Assembly (NCBI GenBank): GCA_031551255.1
Contig: JAVBNW010000012.1
Coordinates: 1 to 54,546 of the forward strand
Source: JAVBNW01 sp031551255
GTDB lineage: Bacteria; Bacillota; Clostridia; Christensenellales; UBA1750
Direction of reading: 5' to 3'
DNA: 54,546 nucleotides
In this document: positions 1-6,444 of the stretch, piece by piece
How positions within the stretch are numbered: position 1 is the first letter of the stretch
Layout: each line of letters opens with the position of its first letter
Program-made: the position numbers and the translations under genes
Notes under the pieces: model-generated
The model's database searches: none
Told to the model about the DNA's origin: nothing
What the model saw: the letters and a program-made list of their open reading frames with translations, nothing else

Positions 1-75
1 TACGCGCGGCCCGCCCGGCGGGTATCCCCCCATCGCCCGCGCAGCAATCTGCCCCGCCGCCTCGTCCCCGGCAAG
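1..75 (-). other. In-frame remnant of the decarboxylase C-terminus beyond a TAG
   Basis: Reading on past the TAG at 76-78 in the same frame gives an open stretch to the window edge that ends in a GG-YPPG-GP motif preceded by an EAAGQIAAR-like helix. This matches the end of the Orn/Lys/Arg decarboxylase C-terminal domain, where the family usually reads EAxGRxxAE...YPPGIP. So the coding signal continues through the stop codon. The piece is cut by the window boundary. Confidence 0.6.
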
Positions 76-1260
76 CTAGCGCCGAGGCCCAACCGCGGCG
101 ATGCGCGGCGTAAGGACGGCCTGGGCGCGCGGCAGCGGGACATCCGGCATGAAGAATGTCCGGCCCTTGGGACGAATGTCCTCAAGCGCGCACACCAGCT
201 TAGCCAAAGCCTCTTCTTGGCCGTTTCCCGCAATCGGCGGCAGCGCCACGAGGCGATAGCAATCCGCCATCTCCACATCGACGCCCCGGCTGCACAGCAA
301 AGAACACAGTTCATAGCCGGAAAAACCGGTCGCGCGCACATCCATGACGATCCGCGTGGCATCGCATTCGATGCCCTCCTTGCGCCAAGGCTCGTGCGCA
401 TCGTATACGCCTAACCTTTGGACGCGGCGAAGCAGCTGTATGTTCCGCCGATGCGCGGCGGCGATCCACTGGTCGCCATAGGCGCCCATCTGTGCGCGGG
501 CAATGTCCAACGATGCGGCGACTAAGAAGGAAGGGCTGCTCGTGCCGAGCAGGGCGGCGCGTTCGCGCATCGGCAAGGCGTGCGCAGGGTTGCGCAGGTG
601 CAAATATGCCGCCTGCGTGAGCGCGGGCAATGTTTTGTGCGCGCTTTGAACCCACGCATCCGCGCCGAGAGCCCCGGCGGAAGCGATGGAACCGCCGTAG
701 GGAAAGTGTGCCCCGTGCGCCTCGTCCACCAAAAGGGTCACGCCCATCGCGCGCGCCTTTTCTGCGATCGGCGCAAGATCCAAACAGGCCCCATAGTAAT
801 CCGGGCGAGTCACAAAAACCGCAGCGGCATCCGGATGCTCGTTCAGCGCTTTGATAAGCGCATGAGAAGATGCTGCGGCGCGCTGATTCGCGACCTCGGG
901 CCAAACGTATACGGGCCTGACATCCCCGATCGCGCACGCGGCGAGCGCCGCATGGTGGGCGTCGCGCGGGAGGATGAGCTTTCCTCCCGGCGGCACAAAC
1001 GTCGTGATCATCGCATGGATTCCCTGCGAGGAGCCGCCGGTTAAAAACACTGTCGCCCCGGCGCCCGCCGCCTGGGCCGCCAGCGCCTGCGCGCGCTCGA
1101 ACACCCCGCCGGGCGTCGGCGACCATAGGTCGTCCGATGCGTCGATTTCCGTAGTATCCAAAGCGGAGCTGAGCCACGCAAGCTCGCCGCCGTGCCCCGG
1201 CATATGCAGCCACGCGCGCTCCTTAAGCTCTCCGAGTATCGAGAGCACAGGCGCTTCCAC
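76..1260 (-). CDS. Orn/Lys/Arg decarboxylase-type PLP enzyme (C-terminus interrupted)
   Basis: This is a fold-type I PLP enzyme of the Orn/Lys/Arg decarboxylase family (the YaaO/SpeA-like group of Firmicutes). It probably decarboxylates a basic amino acid in the cytoplasm. Visible motifs are MPGH near the N-terminus, the TGGSSQG cofactor loop, LVDEAHGAHF and the Schiff-base Lys in QSAHKTLPAL. I place the start at the GTG at 1258-1260 because AGGAGGGG lies six bases upstream; the reading frame itself is open farther upstream. The protein is about 394 residues, shorter than the family norm of about 470-490, because an in-frame TAG cuts the C-terminal domain (see the remnant at 1-75). Substrate is not predictable. 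In related genomes this gene often sits by tmk and holB, but that side is outside the window. Confidence 0.85.
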   Translation of the reverse strand: MEAPVLSILGELKERAWLHMPGHGGELAWLSSALDTTEIDASDDLWSPTPGGVFERAQALAAQAAGAGATVFLTGGSSQGIHAMITTFVPPGGKLILPRDAHHAALAACAIGDVRPVYVWPEVANQRAAASSHALIKALNEHPDAAAVFVTRPDYYGACLDLAPIAEKARAMGVTLLVDEAHGAHFPYGGSIASAGALGADAWVQSAHKTLPALTQAAYLHLRNPAHALPMRERAALLGTSSPSFLVAASLDIARAQMGAYGDQWIAAAHRRNIQLLRRVQRLGVYDAHEPWRKEGIECDATRIVMDVRATGFSGYELCSLLCSRGVDVEMADCYRLVALPPIAGNGQEEALAKLVCALEDIRPKGRTFFMPDVPLPRAQAVLTPRIAAVGPRR

Positions 1261-1296
1261 AGCTTCCCCTCCTGCCAAACTTTTCCCTGCCCGCAT

Positions 1297-1325
1297 ATTG
1301 TACCATGCCATTGCAGTGTAAAAAA
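1297..1325 (-). promoter_or_regulatory. Candidate sigma-A promoter of the decarboxylase gene
   Basis: On the minus strand TACAAT (1297-1302) lies 17 bases after TTTTTT (1320-1325). It sits about 37 bases upstream of the GTG start at 1260. The -10 is good and the -35 is poor. Confidence 0.4.
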
Positions 1326-1358
1326 GCGAATTTGGTGAAAGTTCCGTGCACAGTGTTT

Positions 1359-1420
1359 TGACAAGTTTTATTATTTTTTTGATAAGTATACTTGTCATAA
1401 CATATAAAATTGGCTATAAT
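1359..1420 (+). promoter_or_regulatory. Promoter with palindromic operator for the membrane protein/XRE pair
   Basis: TTGTCA (1392-1397), a 17-base spacer and TATAAT (1415-1420) form a near-consensus sigma-A promoter 30 bases before the ATG at 1451. A near-perfect palindrome GATAAGTATACTTGTC (1381-1396) abuts and overlaps the -35. The half-site TGACAAGT (1359-1366) is repeated in inverse as ACTTGTCA (1390-1397), an 8-bp perfect inverted repeat with a 23-base gap. The obvious candidate binder is the XRE protein encoded at 1761-1970. Confidence 0.6.
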
Positions 1421-1450
1421 GAAAGCAACGAGGAGCAAGGAGGGTTGTAC

Positions 1451-1756
1451 ATGAACCGGGAAGATATTTTGGCAAAATCCAAGCGCGCCGGGGTGGATGA
1501 AAGGGTAGCGGGCATCGAGATCAAGGCGATAAGCTTTGGCGGACTTGCGGCGACGGTACTCATCGGCCTGTTCATCGTCGCCAATTCTTTAAAAGGGCAA
1601 AGGAGCAGCGATCTATTGTCCATCCTCCTGATCTACTGGTCGGCGCAGTATTTCTACAAATACAAGCAGCTGGAAAGGAAGCTATTCCTGGTTTTAGGGT
1701 GCATAACCGCAATAGGATTTGTCGCCTGTGTCGTATCGTATATCCTGTGGGGGTAG
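1451..1756 (+). CDS. Small DUF6442-like membrane protein
   Basis: This is a 101-residue protein with a charged N-terminus (about residues 1-30) followed by three hydrophobic segments (about 35-50, 57-70 and 80-100), so it is an integral membrane protein of unknown function. The opening MNREDILAKSK and the overall layout resemble the DUF6442 family found next to small XRE regulators in Firmicutes. I chose the ATG at 1451 because AAGGAGGG precedes it by six bases; the reading frame extends farther upstream but has no ribosome site there. The next gene starts four bases after its stop, so the two are co-transcribed. The pair resembles toxin-like or stress-responsive membrane protein/regulator modules, but the sequence does not establish a role. 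Confidence 0.7.
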   Translation: MNREDILAKSKRAGVDERVAGIEIKAISFGGLAATVLIGLFIVANSLKGQRSSDLLSILLIYWSAQYFYKYKQLERKLFLVLGCITAIGFVACVVSYILWG

Positions 1757-1760
1757 CGGC

Positions 1761-1970
1761 ATGAAGGGCGAGCTCATCCTAAAAAACCGCCTGAAAATCG
1801 GCAGAGCGGAAAAAAACCTCTCCCAGGGAGAATTGGCGGAGATGATCGGCGTATCCCGGCAGACGATCAGCTCCATTGAAACGGGCCAGTTTTGCCCCAC
1901 AGCCAAGTTGGCTCTTATTTTGTGCATTGCTCTGGATAAAAATTTCGAAGAACTATTCTACTTCGATTGA
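1761..1970 (+). CDS. XRE-family helix-turn-helix regulator (YgzD-like)
   Basis: This is a 69-residue protein that is almost wholly one HTH_3 (Cro/CI) domain: LKIGRAEKNLSQGELAEMIGVSRQT is the helix-turn-helix region (about residues 10-35) and the rest is the scaffold ending in FEELFYFD. Proteins of this length bind DNA as dimers and usually repress their own operon. It begins four bases after the upstream membrane-protein gene, with which it forms a two-gene operon. The palindrome at 1381-1396 overlapping the operon promoter is a likely target; this is inference from position. ATG at 1761 is supported by the family's usual N-terminal length, although the ribosome site overlaps the end of the upstream gene. 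Confidence 0.85.
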   Translation: MKGELILKNRLKIGRAEKNLSQGELAEMIGVSRQTISSIETGQFCPTAKLALILCIALDKNFEELFYFD

Positions 1971-2322
1971 ACCGATCGCCATATCCATGCTAAAAAACGA
2001 AAAGGCCTTCGCGATACCTCGAAGACCCCAGGTTGTCAAAAAGCATCGACTATTCGCGTAACCTGGGTTGTTTGGAGGGCCTAACCCCGAGTCGGCCCGG
2101 CGGACCGAACAGACGAGGGGGAGGCCCGGTGAGCAAAGGAGCGTTGCAAGCATAGCGCCGCAAGGAACCATTGTGAGCTAAGGATCAAAGCCTTCCAAGT
2201 GCAATCGCCCGCCGGAGGGCGGAAGAGGCCTGCGGGGAAACTGGTTTCCACAAGTGCCTGCCTGTTCTTCGGAACATGCCGGCACTTGTGGGGAGTCCGC
2301 ACGAACTGAGGGAATACGGGCG

Positions 2323-2354
2323 GCAAAAACCGCCTTGTAACAGACGGTTTTTGC
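2323..2354. terminator. Bidirectional terminator-like hairpin
   Basis: GCAAAAACCG (2323-2332) pairs perfectly with CGGTTTTTGC (2345-2354) across a 12-base loop. The A-tract and T-tract lie within the stem, as in bidirectional intrinsic terminators. It would end a rightward transcript of the structured block. Confidence 0.5.
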
Positions 2355-2405
2355 TTCTTGGCGTTTTTGCTGATCGTTCGTCGCCCGTCCTCGTCGCACT
2401 TTTTT

Positions 2406-2445
2406 GGCGGGGCTCATGGGGAGGTACGCGTACCCCCATACCGTA
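2406..2445. repeat. Short palindromic intergenic repeat, copy 1
   Basis: The repeat is centred on the 12-bp palindrome GGTACGCGTACC, flanked by ATGGGG and CCCCAT so that the whole folds as a hairpin. A second copy with the same order of blocks is at 8261-8301. A degenerate relative lacking the GTACGCGTAC core is near 48464-48520. Confidence 0.55.
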
Positions 2446-2471
2446 AAAGTGCCGCAGCACTTTATTGACGG

Positions 2472-2505
2472 ATAAAGGCCTTCGCAACATCGCGAAAGCC
2501 TTTAT
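2472..2505. terminator. Hairpin downstream of gin
   Basis: ATAAAGGCCTTCGC (2472-2485) pairs with GCGAAAGCCTTTAT (2492-2505), one mismatch in 14, with a 6-base loop. It lies 17 bases beyond the gin stop and can end the leftward greA-lysS-gin transcript. The stem carries the AT-rich end, not a separate T-run. Confidence 0.45.
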
Positions 2506-2521
2506 GCCTATTTGCGCGTCA

Positions 2522-2701
2522 TCACACGTGTCGCGCCTTCTTTGCTACACCCAGCAACTTGTGCACATACATTTCGTACTGCTTATCGCTCGCATCGGTA
2601 TTCATGATGCGGCGCTCGCACAGCGGGCAGATGTTGCTCCCGAGAATATGCAGGCCCTGTTCGCGGCTCGCGCCGCACACGATGCACGTTTCGCCCTTCA
2701 T
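2522..2701 (-). CDS. csfB: Anti-sigma-G factor Gin (CsfB)
   Basis: This is a 59-residue zinc-finger-like protein with two CxxC pairs (Cys6/Cys9 in CIVC and Cys25/Cys28 in CPLC) separated by a short beta-type stretch, followed by the helix DKQYEMYVHKLL. This is the layout of Gin, which in Bacillus binds sigma-G and keeps it inactive until forespore engulfment is complete, and also restrains sigma-E. I chose the ATG at 2701 because GGAGGG lies seven bases upstream and the family starts close to the first CxxC. It is the last gene of the leftward greA-lysS operon region, 106 bases after the preceding membrane-protein gene. Its presence implies a sporulating organism. Confidence 0.85.
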   Translation of the reverse strand: MKGETCIVCGASREQGLHILGSNICPLCERRIMNTDASDKQYEMYVHKLLGVAKKARHV

Positions 2702-2807
2702 AAAGCATCCCTCCATGCCGCATGATGACCCAACTTGCATCAGACTATGCGCGCATGGGTTGACCGCGTTCCACACAAGATGCCCCGGGCTTGCTCCTTT
2801 TTACGCG

Positions 2808-3323
2808 TTAACTCTCCTCTTGCCCGTCCGCATCCGCCCCCTCATCGGGTTCCGGGGCCGGTTTTCCGCTCCGCTCGGCAAGAAGCGCGTCGAGCTGTGC
2901 GTCCGGCTGCAAAACATAAGCGCAGCTTTGCACAATCAGCAAACGCTGCTCGTTTGCGTGGCCTTCAATAGTATATTTTTGCGTCTTTTCGGCCTGCGGC
3001 GCACCTTCCGCGCTTCCATAGTACGCGGCGACAGCGAGATTAAGTTGCGCAAGCGGCCTGGTTCTATCCCCCGCGAGGCGCTCAATCCACAAAAAGCCGC
3101 CCTTATCCAGGCGATAGCGATATTCCACGATGAAGCGCTTATACACAAAATACGCAAGCAAAAACACCGCGCCGAACGCTATATAGCTCGCATAGGGCGT
3201 CACGCGGGACAGCGCTCCCGCCATAAGCGTCATCAAGGCCACCATCCCTACAATGCCCAGCACAACGCCTATGGCCCTGAGCCCGCGCATGGGCTTGTGG
3301 CGCAAATCCATCGTATACATCAT
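2808..3323 (-). CDS. Two-TM membrane protein, function unknown
   Basis: This is a 171-residue protein with two transmembrane segments (about residues 16-36 and 45-62), then a beta-rich, PH-like stretch (EYRYRLDKGGFLWIERL) and an acidic, Pro-rich tail of about 35 residues. I do not recognise a named family; a bacterial PH-type fold after a TM pair is a guess from the pattern. The start ATG at 3323 overlaps the stop of the preceding gene by four bases (ATGA), and GGAGGA lies eight bases upstream, so the two proteins are translationally coupled and probably act together. It belongs to the operon that runs from greA through lysS to gin. Confidence 0.65.
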   Translation of the reverse strand: MMYTMDLRHKPMRGLRAIGVVLGIVGMVALMTLMAGALSRVTPYASYIAFGAVFLLAYFVYKRFIVEYRYRLDKGGFLWIERLAGDRTRPLAQLNLAVAAYYGSAEGAPQAEKTQKYTIEGHANEQRLLIVQSCAYVLQPDAQLDALLAERSGKPAPEPDEGADADGQEES

Positions 3324-4027
3324 GGAGCCGTTCCTCCGGGCATGTCGATTGCCAAATTTTCAGGGTAGAACGGCTTCTTTTCCGGCAGGTTGTCAAAATT
3401 CGGGGGCTTTTCACCGGCCCGATTGTCCACAAGCCATTGCACTAGCTCGACCGACTCTTCAGGGTTTGTAGAAAACACCATCACCGCAAGCACAGTGCGC
3501 CGCATATCGAAATACTCGTTCGTAAACAGGCCGTACAGGCTATCCGCAGGAATCGCGTACACGTGCGGCTCCGGGTCGTCATCGGTGGCGCGCGTCGTGG
3601 AGGAAAGATCGATGTCGGTTTCGACGAGCCCATCCAGCGGCAAGAAGGCTCCGTCTGCGCACAGGCTGTCAAAGACCTCGGCATCCATGAGATAGACGTC
3701 GCCCTGCTGCGCAAACACCAGCGTGGTGAAGCGTTGCCAGTTCTGATAGTCGTTCACGTCCTCGAGCACGACGGGCATAAAGTCAAACTCTTCCATTTCT
3801 GGGAACACAGGCGCGACTTCGGCGGCGAGCGCGTCCGTCTTCTCCTGATCCATACTATTGCCGACCATGTAAAACGACAGGATCTTGTCCTCCGGCGGTC
3901 TGTACTGGGTTACGCTATACGCGAGGCTCCAAAATATCGCCAGCACGATCGGTATCAGAATATACATCCACCCCATATAATCGAAGTGGTTTTTCAGCGC
4001 TTTTCCGGTAAACCTCGGCTTAATCAT
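3320..4027 (-). CDS. Single-TM anchored extracytoplasmic protein, function unknown
   Basis: This is a 235-residue protein with a short cytoplasmic N-terminus (MIKPRFTGKALKNHFDYMG), one TM helix (about residues 19-40) and a long polar domain outside the membrane. The stretch QQGDVYLMDAEVFDSL followed by GAFLPLDGLVE resembles the hinge region of extracellular solute-binding folds, but the protein is much shorter than a binding protein. No catalytic motif is seen. It starts three bases after the lysS stop and overlaps the next gene by four bases, so it is firmly inside the operon. The coupling with the two-TM protein suggests a complex at the membrane; function is unknown. Confidence 0.65.
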   Translation of the reverse strand: MIKPRFTGKALKNHFDYMGWMYILIPIVLAIFWSLAYSVTQYRPPEDKILSFYMVGNSMDQEKTDALAAEVAPVFPEMEEFDFMPVVLEDVNDYQNWQRFTTLVFAQQGDVYLMDAEVFDSLCADGAFLPLDGLVETDIDLSSTTRATDDDPEPHVYAIPADSLYGLFTNEYFDMRRTVLAVMVFSTNPEESVELVQWLVDNRAGEKPPNFDNLPEKKPFYPENLAIDMPGGTAP

Positions 4028-4030
4028 CGC

Positions 4031-5527
4031 TTAACCTCTCGGACGCATCGTGGGGAACAGCAAAACATCGCGGATGGAGGGGCTGTCGGTCAGCAGCATG
4101 ACGAGCCTATCCACCCCGAAGCCGAGCCCGCCCGTGGGCGGCATGCCGTATTCCATCGCGCGCACAAAGTCCTCGTCGAGCTGCGCGGTAAGGGCCCCCT
4201 CCGCATGGCGGATTTTTACCTGTTCTACAAAACGGGCGCGCTGATCGATCGGATCGTTGAGCTCGGTAAATGCGTTGCCGCCCTCCCTTGCGTAGATGAA
4301 GAACTCGAAGCGCTCGGTAAAGAGCGGATCGTCGTCCTTACGCTTGGCGAGCGGAGAAATTTCCACCGGATAATCCATTACAAACGTAGGCTGGATCAGG
4401 AACTCCTCGCACTTTTCATCGTAGATCGCCGCGAGGCACTCGCCCTTGGTGAAGCGTTCCTCGCAAGAAATGTTCATACCCCGAACCGCCGCGCGCGCCT
4501 GGCTATCGTCCGCCCAATCGTCGTAATCCACGCCCGTATATTCTTTTACGCATTCCTTCATCGTCATGCGCCGCCACGGCGGGGCAAAGTCGATTTCCGT
4601 GCCCTGGTATACGATCTTCGTCGTGCCGCACACTTTAGTTACGACATACACGAACAACCGCTCGATCAGATCCATCATGCCCTTGTAATCGGTATACGCC
4701 TGGTAAAACTCGCACATGGTAAATTCGGGGTTGTGCTTGACGCTCATTCCCTCGTTGCGAAAGATGCGCCCGATTTCAAACACCCTATCCAGCCCGCCCA
4801 CGATCAGGCGCTTGAGGTATAGCTCCAGCTCGATGCGCAGATACAGATGCATATCCAAAGCGTTAAGATGCGTCTCAAACGGGCGCGCAGCCGCGCCGGT
4901 CTCCAAGGGATGAAGAACCGGAGTATCGACCTCGAGAAACCCTTCGCCGGTTAAAAACTCGCGGATGGCGGTGATGGCCTGCGAGCGCTTGACAAATGCG
5001 TCGCGCACATCCGGGTTTACGATCAGGTCGACATAGCGCTGGCGATAGCGGGTGTCGGTATCCTTGAGGCCATGAAACTTTTCCGGCAACGGCAAAAGAG
5101 ACTTGCTCAGCAGCGTAACGCTCAACGCCTTCACGGAAATTTCGCCCTTGTTCGTGCGAAAAACTTCGCCCTCCACGCCTAAAATGTCGCCGATATCGTC
5201 GTCCTTAAACGCGGCGTACTGCTCGTCCCCGACATCTTCTCTGCGCACATAGATCTGGATGCGGCCCGCGGTATCCTGCAGGTGGGCAAAGGCCGCCTTA
5301 CCCATTACGCGCTTGGACATCAGCCGCCCGGCAATGCGCACATTCTCCCCCTCGAGGGCCTCAAATCCGTCGAGAATCGCCTGGGAGTTGTGCGTCCAAT
5401 CGTATGTCTTGGCGAGGTACGGATCGGCGCCCTGTTCGCGCAAAACCGCGAGCTTCTCCCGGCGGATGCGGGCCTGCTCCGAAACCTGTTCCTCGGTAAA
5501 ATCCTGTTCCACACGCGTATCGTCCAA
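4031..5527 (-). CDS. lysS: Lysyl-tRNA synthetase, class II
   Basis: This is a 498-residue class II lysyl-tRNA synthetase, which charges tRNA-Lys with lysine using ATP in the cytoplasm. Domains in order: an N-terminal helix, an OB-fold anticodon-binding domain (RIAGRLMSKRVMGKAAF, about residues 63-80), and the class II catalytic core with motif 2 (FRNEGMSVKHNPEFTMCEFY) and motif 3 (GLGFGVDRLVMLLT) near the C-terminus. Length fits the family. The start is a TTG at 5525-5527 with a GGAGAGGA-type ribosome site just upstream. It follows greA, a common Firmicutes order, separated by 126 bases that contain a large GC-rich hairpin. Confidence 0.97.
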   Translation of the reverse strand: MDDTRVEQDFTEEQVSEQARIRREKLAVLREQGADPYLAKTYDWTHNSQAILDGFEALEGENVRIAGRLMSKRVMGKAAFAHLQDTAGRIQIYVRREDVGDEQYAAFKDDDIGDILGVEGEVFRTNKGEISVKALSVTLLSKSLLPLPEKFHGLKDTDTRYRQRYVDLIVNPDVRDAFVKRSQAITAIREFLTGEGFLEVDTPVLHPLETGAAARPFETHLNALDMHLYLRIELELYLKRLIVGGLDRVFEIGRIFRNEGMSVKHNPEFTMCEFYQAYTDYKGMMDLIERLFVYVVTKVCGTTKIVYQGTEIDFAPPWRRMTMKECVKEYTGVDYDDWADDSQARAAVRGMNISCEERFTKGECLAAIYDEKCEEFLIQPTFVMDYPVEISPLAKRKDDDPLFTERFEFFIYAREGGNAFTELNDPIDQRARFVEQVKIRHAEGALTAQLDEDFVRAMEYGMPPTGGLGFGVDRLVMLLTDSPSIRDVLLFPTMRPRG

Positions 5528-5558
5528 GAAAATCCTCTCCCCTGTCTCTCAAAATCCA

Positions 5559-5605
5559 GGGGCCTGTCCACGCCCGCCCCACAAGGCTCGGGCGGGACAG
5601 GCCCC
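5559..5605 (-). promoter_or_regulatory. Large GC-rich hairpin between greA and lysS
   Basis: An 11-bp stem, GGGGCCTGTCC (5559-5569) with GGACAGGCCCC (5595-5605), continues after a one-base bulge with CGCCCG/CGGGCG. There is no following T-run, so I read it as an intercistronic stabiliser or attenuating structure that could set the greA:lysS ratio. Confidence 0.45.
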
Positions 5606-5653
5606 GCATATCAGCCCCCGGCGCGCCGCCACATAGGGCGCGCGGGGAGCGCC

Positions 5654-6151
5654 CTATTTTCGAATGTCGAGAATTTTCAGTTTCATTACGCCGTTGGGCG
5701 TTTGCGCAAGAACCTCCTCGCCTACGGCATGGCCGATCATCGCGCGCCCCATCGGCGATTCGTTGGAAATTTTCCCCTCGAGCGGGTCCGCCTCGGCGGA
5801 GCCGACAATCGCGTACTCGATCTCTTCGTCGAACTCGACATCCAGCACCTTGACCACCACGCCCACGTTCACAAGATCGGTGTTGACATCCTCGTCGGCC
5901 ACAACCTTGGCCGATCTGAGCATGCTCTCCAGCGTGATGATGCGGCCCTCCACAAAGGCCTGTTCGTTTTTCGCCTCGTCGTACTCGGCGTTTTCCGAAA
6001 TATCTCCAAAGGAAATTGCCACCTTGATGCGTTCGGCAACTTCCTGGCGCTTTACGGTTTTGAGCTGGTCGAGTTCGTCCTCCAGCTTTCTGATGCCTTC
6101 CAAAGTAAGCAAAAGTTCCTGGTTGGCGAAATTGACGTTGGTTCCCGGCAT
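5654..6151 (-). CDS. greA: Transcription elongation factor GreA
   Basis: This 165-residue protein is GreA, which enters the RNA polymerase secondary channel and stimulates cleavage of backtracked RNA. The N-terminal antiparallel coiled coil (about residues 15-80) carries the conserved tip region FGDISENAEYDEAKNEQ with the two acidic residues needed for cleavage. The C-terminal FKBP-like domain holds SPMGRAMIGHAVGEEV. Length is typical. ATG at 6151 has AGGAGGGTC-type ribosome site a few bases upstream. It is the first gene after the strong promoter at 6292-6320 and is followed by lysS. Confidence 0.97.
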   Translation of the reverse strand: MPGTNVNFANQELLLTLEGIRKLEDELDQLKTVKRQEVAERIKVAISFGDISENAEYDEAKNEQAFVEGRIITLESMLRSAKVVADEDVNTDLVNVGVVVKVLDVEFDEEIEYAIVGSAEADPLEGKISNESPMGRAMIGHAVGEEVLAQTPNGVMKLKILDIRK

Positions 6152-6291
6152 GGAAAAGACCCTCCTATTCTCGTGAGAAGACTACTTCCTTATATACGCA
6201 TGTAATACAGGAATCATGCTGCGGCGCGTCTATAAGAAGGAGCGCCGCGACGAAAACCGTCGCATGCGCCCGTCCCGACCACAACGCGCAT

Positions 6292-6320
6292 AGTATAGTG
6301 GATGCGCGCCGCAATGTCAA
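6292..6320 (-). promoter_or_regulatory. Consensus sigma-A promoter of the greA-lysS-gin operon
   Basis: On the minus strand TTGACA (6315-6320), 17 bases, TATACT (6292-6297). This gives a leader of about 135 bases before greA, which contains a GCGGCGC/GCGCCGC hairpin at about 6222-6249. Confidence 0.75.
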
Positions 6321-6444
6321 CCCAGCAAAGAAGTGGGAAGCGTACTTTTCAGTTCATCCTCGTCGGCGGGCGACGAGAAGGCTTCATTTTACCGCGCTTG
6401 ATCCGCTCCTGCGAGAACTTTTCCCATCAGAGCAACGCCTGAAT

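Larger units (their letters stand above)
2001..2512. other. Gene-free hairpin-rich block, possible structured ncRNA or repeat
   Basis: No credible protein gene lies here: the short frames on both strands are low-complexity and Arg/Pro/Gly-rich. Instead there are ordered hairpins: CCCAGGTT/AACCTGGG (2027-2034 with 2060-2067); a 44-base hairpin 2248-2291 with an 11-bp outer stem, an inner 5-bp stem and a C(TTCG)G tetraloop; a 10-bp terminator-like stem at 2323-2354; and a hairpin at 2472-2505. The 12-mer AAAGGCCTTCGC occurs at 2001-2012 and again at 2474-2485. The 21 bases at 2114-2134 match 40278-40298 on the opposite strand with one mismatch, linking this block to the repeat at 40146-40654. 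Confidence 0.5.

Noticed and set aside
76..78. TAG as a pyrrolysine codon
   Set aside because: The residue lies in a variable loop of a family not known to use pyrrolysine, and nothing in the window (pylS, pylT) supports it.
2001..2485. 12-bp AAAGGCCTTCGC direct repeat as a target-site duplication
   Set aside because: Both copies are parts of hairpins that resemble each other over about 27 bases, so duplication of a terminator-like hairpin is simpler.
2185..2490. Minus-strand frames in 2081-2490
   Set aside because: They overlap each other and the hairpins, have no ribosome site and no recognisable domain.
3563..4822. Long + frame of 419 codons opposite lysS
   Set aside because: It is a mirror frame of a clear lysyl-tRNA synthetase, His/Arg-rich and with no start site; similar mirror frames opposite icd (6298-7671), GH106 (21084-22496), GH-A (35375-36898) and M32 (48704-49786) were rejected for the same reason.
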